A stretch of 64,000 nt of DNA, from contig NC_041407.2 of NCBI RefSeq assembly GCF_900747795.2, forward strand, positions 26,336,879 to 26,400,878. Direction: 5' to 3'. Below, piece after piece: positions 1-11,554 of this stretch. The number at the start of each line of letters is the position of its first letter. The stretch's first letter is position 1. This DNA comes from Erpetoichthys calabaricus. Taxonomy: Eukaryota; Chordata; Cladistia; Polypteriformes; Polypteridae. The notes under the pieces were generated by a model. It had not been told where the DNA came from. It made no database searches and saw only the letters and a list, made by a program, of their open reading frames with translations. The position numbers and the translations under genes were made by a program.

Positions 1-182
1 AGATTTTCTTACCTTGCATTACAGTATATTGATATAATAAGACATGGTAATTAATTTTTTGATCAATAAAAACATAGCACGTATTTAGCCTTAATCACCT
101 TTTTAAGCTCTTTCCATAATAACATAAAATAATTATAATGATAACAACATGCATTAGTTATAAATTTGCCAAGTTTAAATTA

Positions 183-1190
183 CTAGGGGGCTCTGCCCCC
201 CGCTCACTTCGCTCGCCAACCCCCGGACAGGTGCTACCCACTAGCCACTTCGCTTCTCTGCTGCTCGCGTATGGGGAAGCAGATATACAATTTAAACAGA
301 TTATTATTTTCATGGGAATTGTTACATATGCATAATAGAACTATTTTACATTACAGCGAGTAATTAACCATAGTAAAAAACAGTAAAATGTAATAAATTG
401 AAAGAAAATTATGTTTCATGTTGTGATAGAGGAATTCCTTGCGTTATACATTTTTATTCTGTTTGGTTTTGAAATTAACATGCAAATACTTTTTAAACGT
501 ACACTTTTACTGTAAAACTTTAGTAAAAACAATTTTTTGAATTAACTTTTCGTCAATATCACGTTGAATTTTGATTCCGTGTTTGGATTTACATTGTGAC
601 AACGCAACGTACTGCCCGTGAGTGAATATCGTTTTTTTCTCTCTAATTAATAAACCAATAAAATTAGTAAACTTTTTAATACGAATGGCATATCAAGATC
701 TCCTTTGGTGTCTAATGTTACCCGTGGAACACATACTACATTACCTTTCTTGTCACCTGTTAAAATTTTACATGTCAGAATTGTTGACCAATTTTGAATA
801 CAACTGCTCTTGTCCTATTGCATAGCCCATCACTCAGACATAAATTACGCAATAACATTACGATACATCCTTCTTTCTACAGTAAATCAGCCGGTGGAAG
901 ACTGGACGGTGTTAACGGTTGTAGATATTCTACAGGATATTATAAGTCGATGTTTTCATCTTTCACACAATCACCACCAAGTGCTTCAGCATAGTCTATT
1001 GATACGCATTTGACCAATTTGCCATGTAACCGATCAACAATTTCGTGTTAATTCATTTGACTTCATCATTTCTCGGTGCTAGGATTGCCCGTGTACTCAT
1101 TTTTTCTGTTGATAACCCTTTGGGATGAAATACTTCAATAAGATTTGGATATAATAAGTATTCTTTTACTGGGAACTTAAAGTAAGTAAA
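183..1190 (-). mobile_element. Helitron 3' portion, degraded
   Basis: The element runs right to left and ends at base 183. Read on the minus strand, the end has a GGGGC-AGA-GCCCC hairpin followed by CTAG and then a T, the classic Helitron 3' terminus. The same terminal 40 bases occur at the end of the Helitron at 37880-39251. Coding remnants of the helicase C-terminus lie upstream of the terminus. The 5' end was not found, so the right boundary is only where recognisable coding stops. Confidence 0.75.
540..1190 (-). pseudogene. Helitron helicase C-terminal relic
   Basis: Minus-strand translation in shifting frames gives pieces typical of the C-terminal Pif1-type helicase of Helitrons: STRAILAPRNDEV near 1100, then IGYMANWSNAYQ, then YAIGQEQLYSKL in place of the usual NGTRAVVY block, then TLDTKGDLDMPFV near 690, then FTHGQYVALSQC near 600-630. 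In an intact protein these motifs follow one another in this order. Several stops and frame changes separate them, so the copy is dead. It sits just inside the 3' terminus at 183, where this part of the gene is expected. Confidence 0.7.
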
Positions 1191-2535
1191 ACATAAAAAT
1201 TTGTAAGAGCGCAGGAACTGTGTCTGACAAAAGCATTCACACGAATGAGAGGTGAGAGGACCGTGGGCTTGGTTAAAAATGTTTGAGTGGGGGGCGGGAC
1301 TTGAAAAAATCTCTTGGCAATAGTCTCATCTCAGGATTTTCTTTTATAATAGAAAGAAACGTTTCGCCAGTTGATAACAAAAAACATACTTTGCCACTGG
1401 ACAAATACAATATACTATTTTTACTATGTAAACCATCATTTTTTCCTATGGAACTTATGATAATCTTTAAGGCAATGTGCCAAGTTTACCAGAAAATGAA
1501 ATTAGTGTACCGCACTGGACTGGGTATACTTCACATGCAATTAATATGTGAAATATGAATTCCTTTTCGTAACTTGGGTGAATAAGAAGTTGGCTGTGAG
1601 CTAGTAAGTAGATGCGAGTAGTTAGCCAACTAATATCATTTCCTTTTACTAGACATTAATGTAGTGATTAGCGCTGCTACTTCGCATATCCAACAACCTG
1701 GGCTTGAATGTATAGCCTGCTTTTATAAACGTGCCAATATCCATTTCTGTGGAAAGTAACTGTGTGAGTACAACATCAACCTGATAAGCGATATGCCCTG
1801 TTTCCAGAAAATGATGTACAGCCGCACATGATGGACATTTGTTCCTAATAATGTCTTGGGGCTTGTGAGTGGCCCAGGCCATGACAGAGAGCATGCGCTG
1901 TCATGCCCCACCTGCAGCTAGATGTCTCTCATAACATTTATATGGAGGGGTGGCAAATAATGCCAGACAGACACGCACCTTAACCAATTACGTAAGATTC
2001 CTTCCCCTCATCATGTACTGAGGAGAGGAGACCTAGCCCTTCATCACTCCCCAACCCCTCAAAATAGCCAGACCATGTGTATTTTCTTTTTTGGTGAACA
2101 TTGCTGGAGCCACTCTTTATTATTTAACAGTTAAATAATAATCAATAATTTTAACTATATACAAAACAGATCTGGAGGGTCCCAGCCCCCTTCAACAGAT
2201 TGCAGCATTGATCCCCTTCCTAAGATGAGTTGGCTTGTCATCTGCTGCTTTCCCAGCATGTCTGCTGTCCACTGATCATTGAGTGCTGCACAGCTTGCAA
2301 ACCTGATTCAGGCTTTGCTTTGTGTTCAGCCTAGCAACACTTTGGGACATGACAACACAACCAGTGCCCTTGCTGCCTGTTGAACTCAACATCAAACAAT
2401 TGCTACTGTCAAATACGGGAGAAATGCTGCAATCCGTCATTGACGTATAGAAAAGGTCAGGGGAAACCTCAAGCCTTTCCCTCACCACCCTACACTATTC
2501 AGTGACTCTCAGCAATTCAACCAAAGCTCTGTATG
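1191..2535. other. no gene recognised
   Basis: The short open frames here lack recognisable motifs. The sequence is AT-rich and may include more of the old Helitron, because 1300-1345 resembles text seen near fish Helitron ends, but I cannot support a boundary. Confidence 0.4.
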
Positions 2536-2606
2536 CAGTGCGTCCGGAAAGTATTCACAGCGCATCACTTTTTCCACATTTTGATATGTTACAGCCTTAT
2601 TCCACA
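2536..2606 (+). repeat. Tc1-type terminal inverted repeat
   Basis: It begins CAGTGCGTCCGGAAAG and runs through the text that ends in TTACAGCCTTATTCCA. It is the inverse complement of the Tc1 end at 12440-12508, with a few differences. A TA dinucleotide lies just outside, with two extra bases between. It may be the left end of the Tc1 whose transposase lies at 6308-12284, separated by about 3.7 kb of later insertions, or an isolated end of another copy. Confidence 0.65.
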
Positions 2607-2607
2607 G

Positions 2608-2760
2608 ACCAATCTCGATACCCAAAAATGGTAAACACGTTGTTGGATGAACAGTTCTATCTTGAGCCAGAGGAACTCCTAGTTCTTCTAAAATACTCAG
2701 AAATCTATCCAACATTATACTGACTGATGTTTGGTTGGCCATTTTAGGTGCCAAGGTGGA
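2608..2760 (-). mobile_element. DIRS-like RT fragment (fossil)
   Basis: A short minus-strand stretch reads LEELGVPLAQDRTVHPTTC followed by LPFLGIEI. This matches the late part of tyrosine-recombinase (DIRS-type) retrotransposon reverse transcriptases, where GVPLA-x-KT and FLGIEID are usual. It is an old, broken fragment only. It abuts the Tc1 terminal repeat directly. Confidence 0.4.
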
Positions 2761-2814
2761 CAGACTAGTATACTGACCTTTGGGGGAAGGTGTTTCCTTA
2801 CCTGGATAGGAGGG

Positions 2815-3347
2815 CATAATGGAAAGATATGGGTGGACAGGCGTCCAAACCGGTATATTTGTGGATATTTTACCTGGCTGGGAACATAAAATGGAAAGAC
2901 ATGAACTTTCTTTTGGGGCTATGAAGTCCCCCAGTATGTCAGGGTACCTTGGGAATTGTAGTCCTGATGGACAGCCCAGTCAGTGTACATGGGTACCGCC
3001 ATTAGGAACTATGGGGAGATGACTCACATATTTTAAGTAAGTTCCACCTGACCTGGAAGTGCTTCCAGGGTGTGATCATGTGACTCTGGAAGAACTCCCA
3101 GGTCTGGCATAAAAGAAGCCAGTCAACCTCATCCAGGTGAGTTGGAGTCTGAAGGTGGAGGACAAGGCTTGTCTGGAGGAGAGTAGAGGAGATTTAATGT
3201 ATGAAGTGTGTTTGTGAGTACTCTTTTGAAGAAAGGACCTGAAAAAGGTATTTTTTGTACAATAAAATTCTCTTTATTTTTAACCATTGGCTGAATATGT
3301 GCACTGTGTCTGGAGTTTGGGGCTCAGCAGAGCGCCTATCTGTCACA
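2815..3347 (+). repeat. possible solo LTR
   Basis: The stretch has LTR-like organisation: a TATA-like GGCATAAAAGAAGCC near 3108, an AATAAA signal near 3264, and a terminal TGTCACA like the LTR ends at 32693 and 60532. The left boundary is approximate and no matching partner LTR was seen in the window. An unrelated promoter-like repeat is possible. Confidence 0.35.
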
Positions 3348-3715
3348 CCATCTAACAGGAAATGATCCAAATAGTGTGCCACTCAGTTCACGCTAGCATC
3401 CTTAACCATGTACCAATTCAAGAATGAGCTGAATTCCCTCAAAGTATGCACAAGATATCGAACAGCCCATTGGCAGACATTTATCAATTATATTTCCTCT
3501 TGAATTTACAACCAGTAAAGTTAAAGCTATCTGGGTGTAGCATCAATAACCAAATTGCTGACACCTTAGGGAACCCTACCAACAGCATGACACAATCAAA
3601 AGTTGTAACTGCACATATAGTTTATCTATATAGTTTCGGGTTATGCAACATGCCGCAATTACAAAAAGAACCTATTCCAACAAGGGAACTAGCGCCCCCT
3701 GCTGGATAGACCTTC
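3348..3715. other. no gene recognised
   Basis: No motif, convincing open frame or known repeat end was identified, apart from a short GCGCCCCCTGCTGG-type tract near 3690. Confidence 0.4.
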
Positions 3716-4029
3716 TTAGCTCTTGCTCTCTCTTCTTGGCTTTTGTCCCATGTTTGTGAAGGGCAATCGCCATTTGTTTCGATCCAGGGCATCTTTTGAG
3801 GGTGACGTCAACTTGTCACATGTCCTTCTTGATTTGGTCGAACCAGTGCTTCTTTGATCTTCCATGCACCCTTTTGCCATGCTGTCTTGGTAACTGAGTT
3901 GTTGTTGCTCCAGACTACATGACCATACCACCAAAGTTGTGCTCCACACATCTTCTCATTGATCGGCACTACAATCCTTCTTAGCCATGGAGTCATTAAT
4001 CCTTTAGGGTACAATGGATGAAGAACCAT
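3716..4029 (-). pseudogene. LINE reverse-transcriptase C-terminal fragment
   Basis: Minus-strand frames give LWWYGHVVWSNNNSVTKTAW, then a stretch in another frame ending DALDRNKWR. This matches the extreme C-terminus of many non-LTR retrotransposon polyproteins, where K-L-R-W-x-GHV, an R-rich GRP block and a final DR-x-x-W-R are usual. A frame change separates the two pieces. The family is probably RTE-like, but the fragment is too short to be sure. Confidence 0.5.
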
Positions 4030-4469
4030 CCTACATTTTCCTGGCTCATTCTTAGTGAAATATCACCAAATCTTCAATTGGAATTTTAGAGAAGGGTGCT
4101 ACCATTCTGCCCAATTTTATTTCTTTCTCTAATTTGAAGTACATGTGGAAATTGAGAGCCATATATTGAAACACCAATAGAAACTTTTCCCTTTCTTTCC
4201 ATGGATATTCACTCAGCCTACTGCTTAGATATTTTAACTTGACTGACATCGCTGCTTTTGTTAAATGGACAAAAATTTGATTGTTGGCCGTGTCTCCTGT
4301 CTTTTCATTTGGGCATACCACTAATGGATGGGGGCCTCCACGACTCATACGTGCTTGGATTTCTATTCAAAACCTTTGGAACCATGATTCCCATTGTATG
4401 AGAAATGTTCTTCTTTTGATCTATTGTCACGCTTGGGTTACAAGATTGCACAGAAGACCAGTGGAAGTT
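4030..4469. other. no gene recognised
   Basis: No domain or repeat signature was recognised on either strand. Confidence 0.4.
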
Positions 4470-4735
4470 GAAGAAACTCGAATTTTTATTCAAACACTGC
4501 AAACAAACATTTATCTTTTAAAACTGTTTCAAACATGCTCCTTGAAAGAGTTTACACCTCCGCTTGTCATTTAAAAGCAACCAAGGATTTCTTCTTCTTC
4601 GGAGGAATACATGCCAGGAGCACCAGAAGTCAGAGAGAGAGAAAGAAGCAGAAAATCAATTTATAACCACAGAGAGAAGTCGGCACAGGCTTTTTGACAA
4701 GGCGGAGTAGCGCGCGGGAGGCAGATTACGCGACA
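4470..4735 (+). mobile_element. fragment of pogo/Tigger-like MITE family
   Basis: Bases 4485-4660 match the interior of the better preserved MITE at 29312-30237 in the same orientation: the ATTCAAACACTGCAAACAAA block, the CTTCTTCGGAGGAATACATG-type block and the purine-rich GAGAGAGA tract occur in the same order. The terminal repeats were not found, so this is an older partial copy. Confidence 0.55.
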
Positions 4736-5427
4736 GAGCCGGCCAGAAGGAAAAGGAGAAATGTGAAGGTAGTCTGTTTAAGTTTCCTAGGGCTTTTTCC
4801 AGGGGCGTCTGTATCTTTTTGGGGGTAGGATTAGCTTCGCAGCTCACACTATATTGAGAAAGGTTTTGTCTGTGTATAAGGCTTTTCCCTGCATTAAATG
4901 GTCTGTTGCATCCTATAAGATGAGAGCACAAGTCAAGGTCCTTCTGACCAAAAAGAAAGAGAATTGATGCCCAATATTTGTTTCATGAAAGCCCTGTCAT
5001 AGTCTGCCCAACACACGCCCCCATAATAAGCTTAGTATCAGGTCCATATATCTTACAAGGTTCACAAATTGTACTGGATTATCTTCAATGACAACACTGA
5101 CATAGACTAAGAAAACACTTGAAGCCAATCTATTATGTTATTTCCATGGAATCTTGTCTCCTTATCATCTTCTTCCTTTTGCTGCACAGCCTCTGTAGAC
5201 AATTCAAATATGTCCACAAATGATTCTGCCTTAAATGCTTTAAGCACTTTTGAAGGTACAGTAGGTGTGCATATGTGGGAGACGGGGCACATGACTACGT
5301 GTCCCCTGCACCAAGGGCTTCAGACATGCAGCACTTAGACGATTGTGTTAAGTTTTTTGGCAGATTTTAACCACTGCCTACAAAAGAAGAGTTTAAGAGA
5401 CTTTCTCTTATTGGGAAGGAAATTGTC
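4736..5427. other. mostly unassigned; one minus-strand open frame
   Basis: Nothing firm was identified. A minus-strand frame near 5107-5250 ends in NIIDWLQVFS and is acidic and lysine-rich. It lies downstream of the putative exon at 5428-5581 on the same strand and could belong to the same unknown relic. Confidence 0.3.
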
Positions 5428-5581
5428 CTACACCACCATCGCCTCACTAACTGAAATATCAGAATCACTGGAGTCATCCAAAGTTTGAGACTCAGCCATA
5501 CAGTCGGAAGGAAGTGGGTGCCTCTCTTCATTGAATTCTTCAGGATACTTCAAGCTCAGTCTAGTCAAGTCCTCATGTCGC
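5428..5581 (-). pseudogene. putative terminal exon of unknown protein
   Basis: A pyrimidine-rich tract and CAG acceptor precede base 5581 on the minus strand. They lead into 51 open codons ending at a TAG at 5430-5428. The peptide starts RHEDLTRLSLKYPEEFNEER and ends with an acidic, serine-rich DDSSDSDISVSEAMVV tail. I do not recognise the family. It could be a host exon, a retained exon of a DNA transposon, or chance. No upstream exon was identified. Confidence 0.25.
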
Positions 5582-6297
5582 CTGAAATTAGAAAAAGCAG
5601 AACAGCATTCAGTGAACTCAGTGAACGAAATTTAAATTTCAGGGCATCAACCCACACAGAACCTGAAGGAACCCGAGTGATGCACTTAGCATAGCCAAAC
5701 ATTGGCAACACCGCAGCCTGCCCACACATTAACTGACAAGATATTAAGACTCCGTAAGTGCTGAAGAAAAGAGATGAAAAATTCAGCTTTCCCTAGGCTG
5801 GACTACGCACCTATATTAAATTTAAATGATTTATTTAACACTAAAGAGTAGGAAACAATATCAACTAATTATTTATTTAAAAGTAGGGCAACAGAAAAAA
5901 TGGAAAATTTTAATACCCTTGTTTGCATTTTTTAATAAAATTTTTATTGTTATAAATGCAAATACACAAATGTATGGAAAGCTATTTTTAATGACTCTCT
6001 CAAAGATTATAAGATATACTAAGATACGAAATTACATGTGAGCAAATTTTCTTTCTTCAGAAACTGACATTGGTGGACCATTTTAAAAAAAAATTCTAAT
6101 GGAGAAATCGTATTATTTGTATAAAGAAATGTGATATCTGATGACATCTTCAAACCAAACCTTTAAACTTTAGTCACTCATCATGTGAAAAACACATTTT
6201 GTAACAATGCAGGTTAAAGTCGAACACAGAATAAAAGGAAAAATTACAAAAAACTGACTAAAGTCAAGTGTGGCAGTGAACAAGTTAAATACATGAT
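5582..6297. other. no gene recognised
   Basis: AT-rich sequence without recognisable coding, bounded on the right by the return of Tc1 sequence near 6308. Confidence 0.4.
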
Positions 6298-6307
6298 ATG
6301 GTGGGGG

Positions 6308-6865
6308 GACTCTGTGGTTACAGAAAAATTTCTGCTGCTTTGAAGGTCCCAATGAGCACAATGGCCTCCATAATCCGTAAGTGGAAGAAGTTCAAAACCA
6401 CCAAGACTCTTCCTAGAGCTGGTCGGCCATCTAAACTGAGCGATCGGGGGAGAAAGGCCTTAGTCAGGGAGGTGACCAAGAACCCGATGGTCACTCTGTC
6501 AGAGCTCCAGAGGTCCTCTGTGGAGAGAGGAGAACTTTCCAGAAGGACAACCATCTCTGCAGCAATCCACCAATCAGACCTGTATGGTAGAGTGGCCAGA
6601 CGGAAGCCACTCCTTAGTAAAAGGCACATGGCAGCCCGTCTGGAGTTTGCCAAAAGGCACCTGAAGGACTCTCAGACCATGAGAAAGGAAATTCTCTGGT
6701 CTGATGAGACAAAGATTGAGCTCTTTGGTGTGAATGCCAGGTGTCACGTTTGGAGGAAACCAGGCACCGCTCATCACCAGGCCAATACCATCCCTACAGT
6801 GAAGCATGGTGGTGGTAGCAGCATCATGCTGTGGGGATGTTTTTCAGCGGCAGGAACTGGGAGAC
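6308..6865 (+). pseudogene. Tc1 transposase, N-terminal part
   Basis: This encodes the paired-type helix-turn-helix DNA-binding region (KISAALKVPMSTMASIIRKW, then an AT-hook-like GRPSKLS) and the start of the DDE catalytic domain. The first catalytic aspartate lies in LWSDETKIELFG and is followed by the conserved KHGGGSSIMLWGCFSAAGTG block. The open frame begins a little upstream at 6298, but homology begins near 6308, so the native start is missing. The frame is cut at base 6865 by the 5' LTR of the gypsy element. Family members cut and paste DNA at TA sites. Confidence 0.85.
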
Positions 6866-7041
6866 TGTTATGTTCTGTACTTTTGCCACTAGGTGGAGAT
6901 AGTGAAGGGGGATAGAAAAGAGTGTTAAGGAATCGAGAAAATTCGGAGGTCGATTGTTTGCTGTTGTTGCTTCCAGTTGTTGGATTAAAAACTTTAACTG
7001 TTGGCACTGAGTCTCTTCATTTATCCTCTGACAACTTAACA
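6866..7041 (+). repeat. 5' LTR of gypsy element
   Basis: 176 bp, beginning TGTTATGTTCTG and ending CTTAACA. It is nearly identical to 11555-11730. The primer-binding region begins directly after it with AATTGGCGACGAG. Confidence 0.9.
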
Positions 7042-8377
7042 AATTGGCGACGAGATACTTACTTGCTTCTACTGGTCTACAATGGCTGTTGCTGCTACTC
7101 CTTTTCCTCCGCCATTTCTGCCATGTCCGGGTGAACCTGCTATACCGTTCAAAATGTGGCTGAAAATGTTTAGTAATTACATGCTGGTTCTTGGTGCATC
7201 AGGAGATGAATGGCCGGAAGCACGCAAGAAGGTACTTCTCCTTCATTGTCTGGGAACAGAAGGTCAGATTGTTTTACACACTTCCAAATCAAGGTATGTC
7301 AATGGAGGACGCCATTACGGCTTTACGAGCTCATTTTGCTCCACAGAGAAATGTTGTTGCTGAGCGGCATGCTTTTAGAAAACGTGCTCAGGCCGCAAAT
7401 GAAACTATTTCACAGTACGTAGCCGTACTACGTGATTTGGCAGTTAAATGTGAGTTTGACACTAAACTGGATGAAATGTTATGAGATCAGTTGGTGGAAC
7501 ACGTGGTTAGTCATCGCATACGCGAACGCTTACTTTTAGAAGCTGACTTGACTTTGGATAAAGCTATTACGATTGCTACGCAAATTGAAGCTGCTGGTGA
7601 GCAGGCAAAGTTTATTTCGGGAGATAGACCAGTGCCGGTGTTCTAACGAAACATTCTACCCATCGAAATGATCTACTTACTGATACTACGCATGCGTAGA
7701 CCAAAATTACGCAACTTTTCTCGACGCTTACCAACTGCTTGTCGATCTGTCCTACCTAGTGTTGAAGTTTGAGGTGTTACTGTATTTCAGTAATATGTAT
7801 GCTTTTCTTAGCCTTACAACATTAATGCATTTATTACAGTTTACTGCATAGGTATTTTTAACTGATGACATGGTATAACGTTATAAGTTTAATGCTACGA
7901 CTTAACAATAAATGGATGCGTGTAACATGTACGGTGTATATACCATTCATGCCAAGTAATCTGTTGCTTTTGTTGACATAGTATGTAATAAACTGTTAAT
8001 GCCACACTTTTTTCATTGAGGTCCAAAATTCACACTACAACAAAGCACTCCCCATTTCTACTGTATGGGAGAGAAGCAGTGTTCCCCTCAGAGGTTCAAG
8101 TTGACTTGCCGGTGAGTGTTTACGTACAGCTCTGTGTGTAAATTTATATTATTATGTATTATGAATAATGAATTATTTTGTCAGAAGCCGCAAATATTAG
8201 CATACTAGCAATAAAATAATTGAAAGGAAATTAAATATTGAGTGAAGATTATTTTCTTATTTTGAATAACAGCAGTATGTTACACCTAACACTACTATTG
8301 CTTTTTCAAAATACTGAAAATTAATCAAATGACTGATGTTAAAGCTTGTATACTAATGAGAACAACTGTGATTATAG

Positions 8378-9073
8378 GCAATGCAGAAGATTATTGCTTG
8401 GTTTGTTCCAAGCTGGAAGATGATCCCAACAAAAGCACAATTGAAATGGTAACAATATTTCAACATGTACCATCCACAATAATATAATATCCTACTATGC
8501 TCATTTTCACTCTTCATAATTTTGTTCTTGGGGTCTAGTAATATAACTTAACAAGTAACATATTAACTGCTTCTACACTTGCTTGGCCACATCGGAAGAA
8601 ATAGTTAATTGAATCAGTCATTATTATTACTGTTTCCATGTTCAGACTAATCGTTATGTTTTATTTTTCAGGTGCAGTGTGATATGTGCAGTCGCTGGGC
8701 ACATTTTGAATGTGCAAAATACAATGAAAAAATTGAAATAACATCCATCCATCCATCCATTTTCCAACCCGCTGAATCCGAACACAGGGTCACGGGGGTC
8801 TGCTGGAGCCAATCCCAGCCAACACAGGGCACAAGGCAGGGAACCAATCCTGGGCAGGGTGCCAACCTACCGCAGGACACACACACACCAAGCACACACT
8901 AGGGCCAATTTAGAATCGCCAATCCACCTAACCTGCATGTCTTTGGACTGTGGGAGGAAACCCACGCAGACACGGGGAGAACATGCAAACTCCACGCAGG
9001 GAGGACCTGGGAATCGAACCCAGGTCCCCAGATTGAAATAACATATGTTTGTAAAAAATGTATAGATAAATAA
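8378..9073 (+). pseudogene. C-terminal PHD-finger exons inside DNA transposon
   Basis: Exon one (8378-8448) follows an AG acceptor and ends at a GTAACA donor. It encodes NAEDYCLVCSKLEDD and more. Exon two starts at 8672 after TTATTTTTCAG in the same phase and encodes [20 protein letters not shown]. It is interrupted by a SINE at 8745-9031 and resumes to encode YVCKKCIDK and a stop at 9071-9073. The spacing CxxC, CxxC, HxxC, CxxC is a complete C4HC3 PHD pattern. PHD fingers commonly read histone tails; here the domain probably belonged to a transposon protein that may have used it for targeting. Upstream exons were not identified. Confidence 0.65.
8745..9031 (-). mobile_element. tRNA-derived SINE, 5'-truncated
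   Basis: Minus-strand copy of the window's common SINE, with its (TGGA)n tail at the left. A 13-bp target duplication ATTGAAATAACAT lies at 8732-8744 and 9032-9044. The tRNA-like head is truncated just upstream of the B box. It is inserted in the second PHD exon. Confidence 0.9.
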
Positions 9074-11554
9074 GTATTGTTCTTTGGTCTTTGTTGTTGG
9101 AGTGTTTTATTGTTCACAAATGTATGTAAATTAAAGCCTTTCTATTCTTCCTATGATGTGCTATTGTTTTATTTGAAATGCCCTCAAATAAGGTGCTTTA
9201 TGGACCGTAAAAGTTTCACTTAATATGTTCAATAGAAAATATTACACATACTTTATAATGTTGTATGTAATACAGTTGTTGTTTATTTTGCTATACTATA
9301 TTGTATATAATGTGTCAGCTTTGCAGTATATTTCAGTCCTTGGAAATGCGTTACTGATGTACCCATATGCATTATGAAGGTAGGATGTTTATTTAGTGTT
9401 ATTTACTCCCATCGAGATGATCTACCCATATGCATTATGAAGGTAGGCTGTTTCGATAAGGTAGCACCAATCGATAGATACATCTGTTGAAATAAACTAC
9501 GGTAGGATACTTCGACAACGTAGGACAAATCGTCAGAACACCGGTACAAACTTTACACACTAAACCTGTGTCTGCTGCTGACCGCCGCCGCTACAGACCT
9601 TTCAAGCCTCCGCCAGTTTCACAACCTAAAGCTGCTGCGCCTCCTGCAGCCTCTGTTCGTGCTTGCTATCGCTGCGGATCTGATAAGCATCTTGCAAATG
9701 ATAAAAACTGTCCTGCTGCTTCTGCCAAATGCAAAAACTGTCAAAAGACTGGACATTTTGCACGGGTTTGCCGTTCTCCACAAACATGCTCTGTGCAAGA
9801 AGTTGCCTTACCTGAGCTTCAGATCCTTTTCTTAAGCGACCATTCAGCAGCTGATAGAATCCGTTGCAGTGTCACAATGAAAACGTCAACTGCTACCGCA
9901 CTCGTGGATCTAACTGTGGATTCTGGATCATCCGTATTCATTTTGCCTAAATGTATATTTGATGCAAACTTTCAAGATGAGCCTTTACTGCCACCTTCAG
10001 TTAAGCTAGTGACTTATTCATGTTCTCCACTCCCTGTGCATGGTTGCTTACCTGTTACTGTGTCCAAAGATGATGTTACATGTTCTACGTCAGTCTTCAT
10101 AGTGGAGTCTGGGACTGCTTTGTTGGGAATGGATTTAATAAAGGGTCTACATCTGTGCTTTAACGGCAGTACTGTCTTACCATGTGCTACCACAAACTCT
10201 ATTCCTGTCCTGCGTCTTTCTACAACTTCATCACCTTGCATGCCTTTGCCTGCTGCTGCTGAGGACATTTCTGCAACTGAACCTGAATTTGTGGCAATGT
10301 TGTCTCCTGCTCTGACTGCCCTCTCACCTGGTGAGTTAGCTTCTGCCTCTGCCTCTTGCAGTGAGTTGTCTGCTCTGCGAAATCAGATTACCTGTGGTTG
10401 GCCTTCTTCTCTTAATGCAGTTGACATAGTTATGCGTCCATATTTCAGACTACAAGATGAATTTACTGCACAAAACGAGTTTTTGTTCCGTGGTGCTCGT
10501 CTCATTGCTCCTGTTTCTCTGTGCCATACCTTGATAGCGCTTGCTCATGAAGGTCACCAAGGCATTGTGAGAACTAAACAGCGTCTGCGTGAGCTATACT
10601 GGTGGCCAGGTATAGATGATATGGTCTCAGCTCAAGTTAAAAATAACCCTTGTTGATTATCATAGCAAGTGGCCAGAAGTTGCTTTCACTGCTTCTATCA
10701 CTGCTCAGAATGTTATAGATTTCCTCACTTCAGTCTTTAGCAGATTTGGAAATCCACATTCCATAGTGTCAGACAATGGATGTCAATTCACATCAACAGA
10801 CTTTGCAGCATTTCTAAAAGAAAGAAATATACAACACATACGCACTTCAGTATACCATCCAGCTGCAAATGGTGCCATTGAAAGATTTCATCGTGTTCTC
10901 AAAGGCTGCATCCTATCTTACAAGCGAAATCCTGGAAACCTGTCATTTCAGAATTCCTTCAGGTATATCGTGCAACACCACATGCTACTACTGGAGTTTC
11001 TCCTTAGGAATTGCTTTATGGCCGGAAAATGCAAACATGCCTCAATGTCCTTCCTCCTCCTATTGCCTGCAAGGCCGTTAATGACACTGTTGGTAAGAGA
11101 GTTTCCTCCCTTCAACAGAAAATGAAAAAATATACAGATGCCAGACGTGGTGCACGGATTCCTGTTTTTCAAAAAGGGGACAAGGTGCGTATTCGGAATC
11201 CAATACATGTTCCAAAAGCACACCCAAGATTTTCACAGCCTGTGGAAATTAAAAAAGAAATTGGTCCATGTACTTACCTTTTGGCAGATGGAAAAAAATG
11301 GCATTCTTCCCATTTATCTAAGACAAATACACATATGCCAAGTGATGCTTCAGGGAATGCTACAGTGGAATTACCACATCGACATCAATACCTGAGGTTT
11401 CTGACATTCCTCCAGCTCGTATGAGAAGATCCCCTCGTTGGCTTCTGGACTTCGTTACATAAATTTGAATGTTTGATGTAATTCAATGATCATTAGAATG
11501 CTAGTGATGTTTAATTACTTACTGTAAGTACTATTCTTAAGTAAAGGGGGAATA

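Larger units (their letters stand above)
7639..9540 (+). mobile_element. DNA transposon with PHD-finger exons, CCGG target
   Basis: Imperfect terminal inverted repeats of about 40 bp start TGTTCTAACGA on the left and, in inverse complement, TGTTCTGACGA on the right. They are flanked by CCGG at 7635-7638 and 9541-9544. Removing the element and one CCGG restores continuous gypsy sequence, which confirms the boundaries. A subterminal motif ATCGA(A/G)ATGATCTAC occurs at both ends. The interior retains two exons of a PHD finger on the plus strand, and a SINE has inserted into the second. No DDE domain was recognised, so this is probably an internally reduced copy. The superfamily is not assigned. 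Confidence 0.75.

Noticed and set aside
8378-9073. Host PHD-finger gene
   Set aside because: The exons lie wholly between transposon termini with matching CCGG duplications, so they belong to the mobile element.
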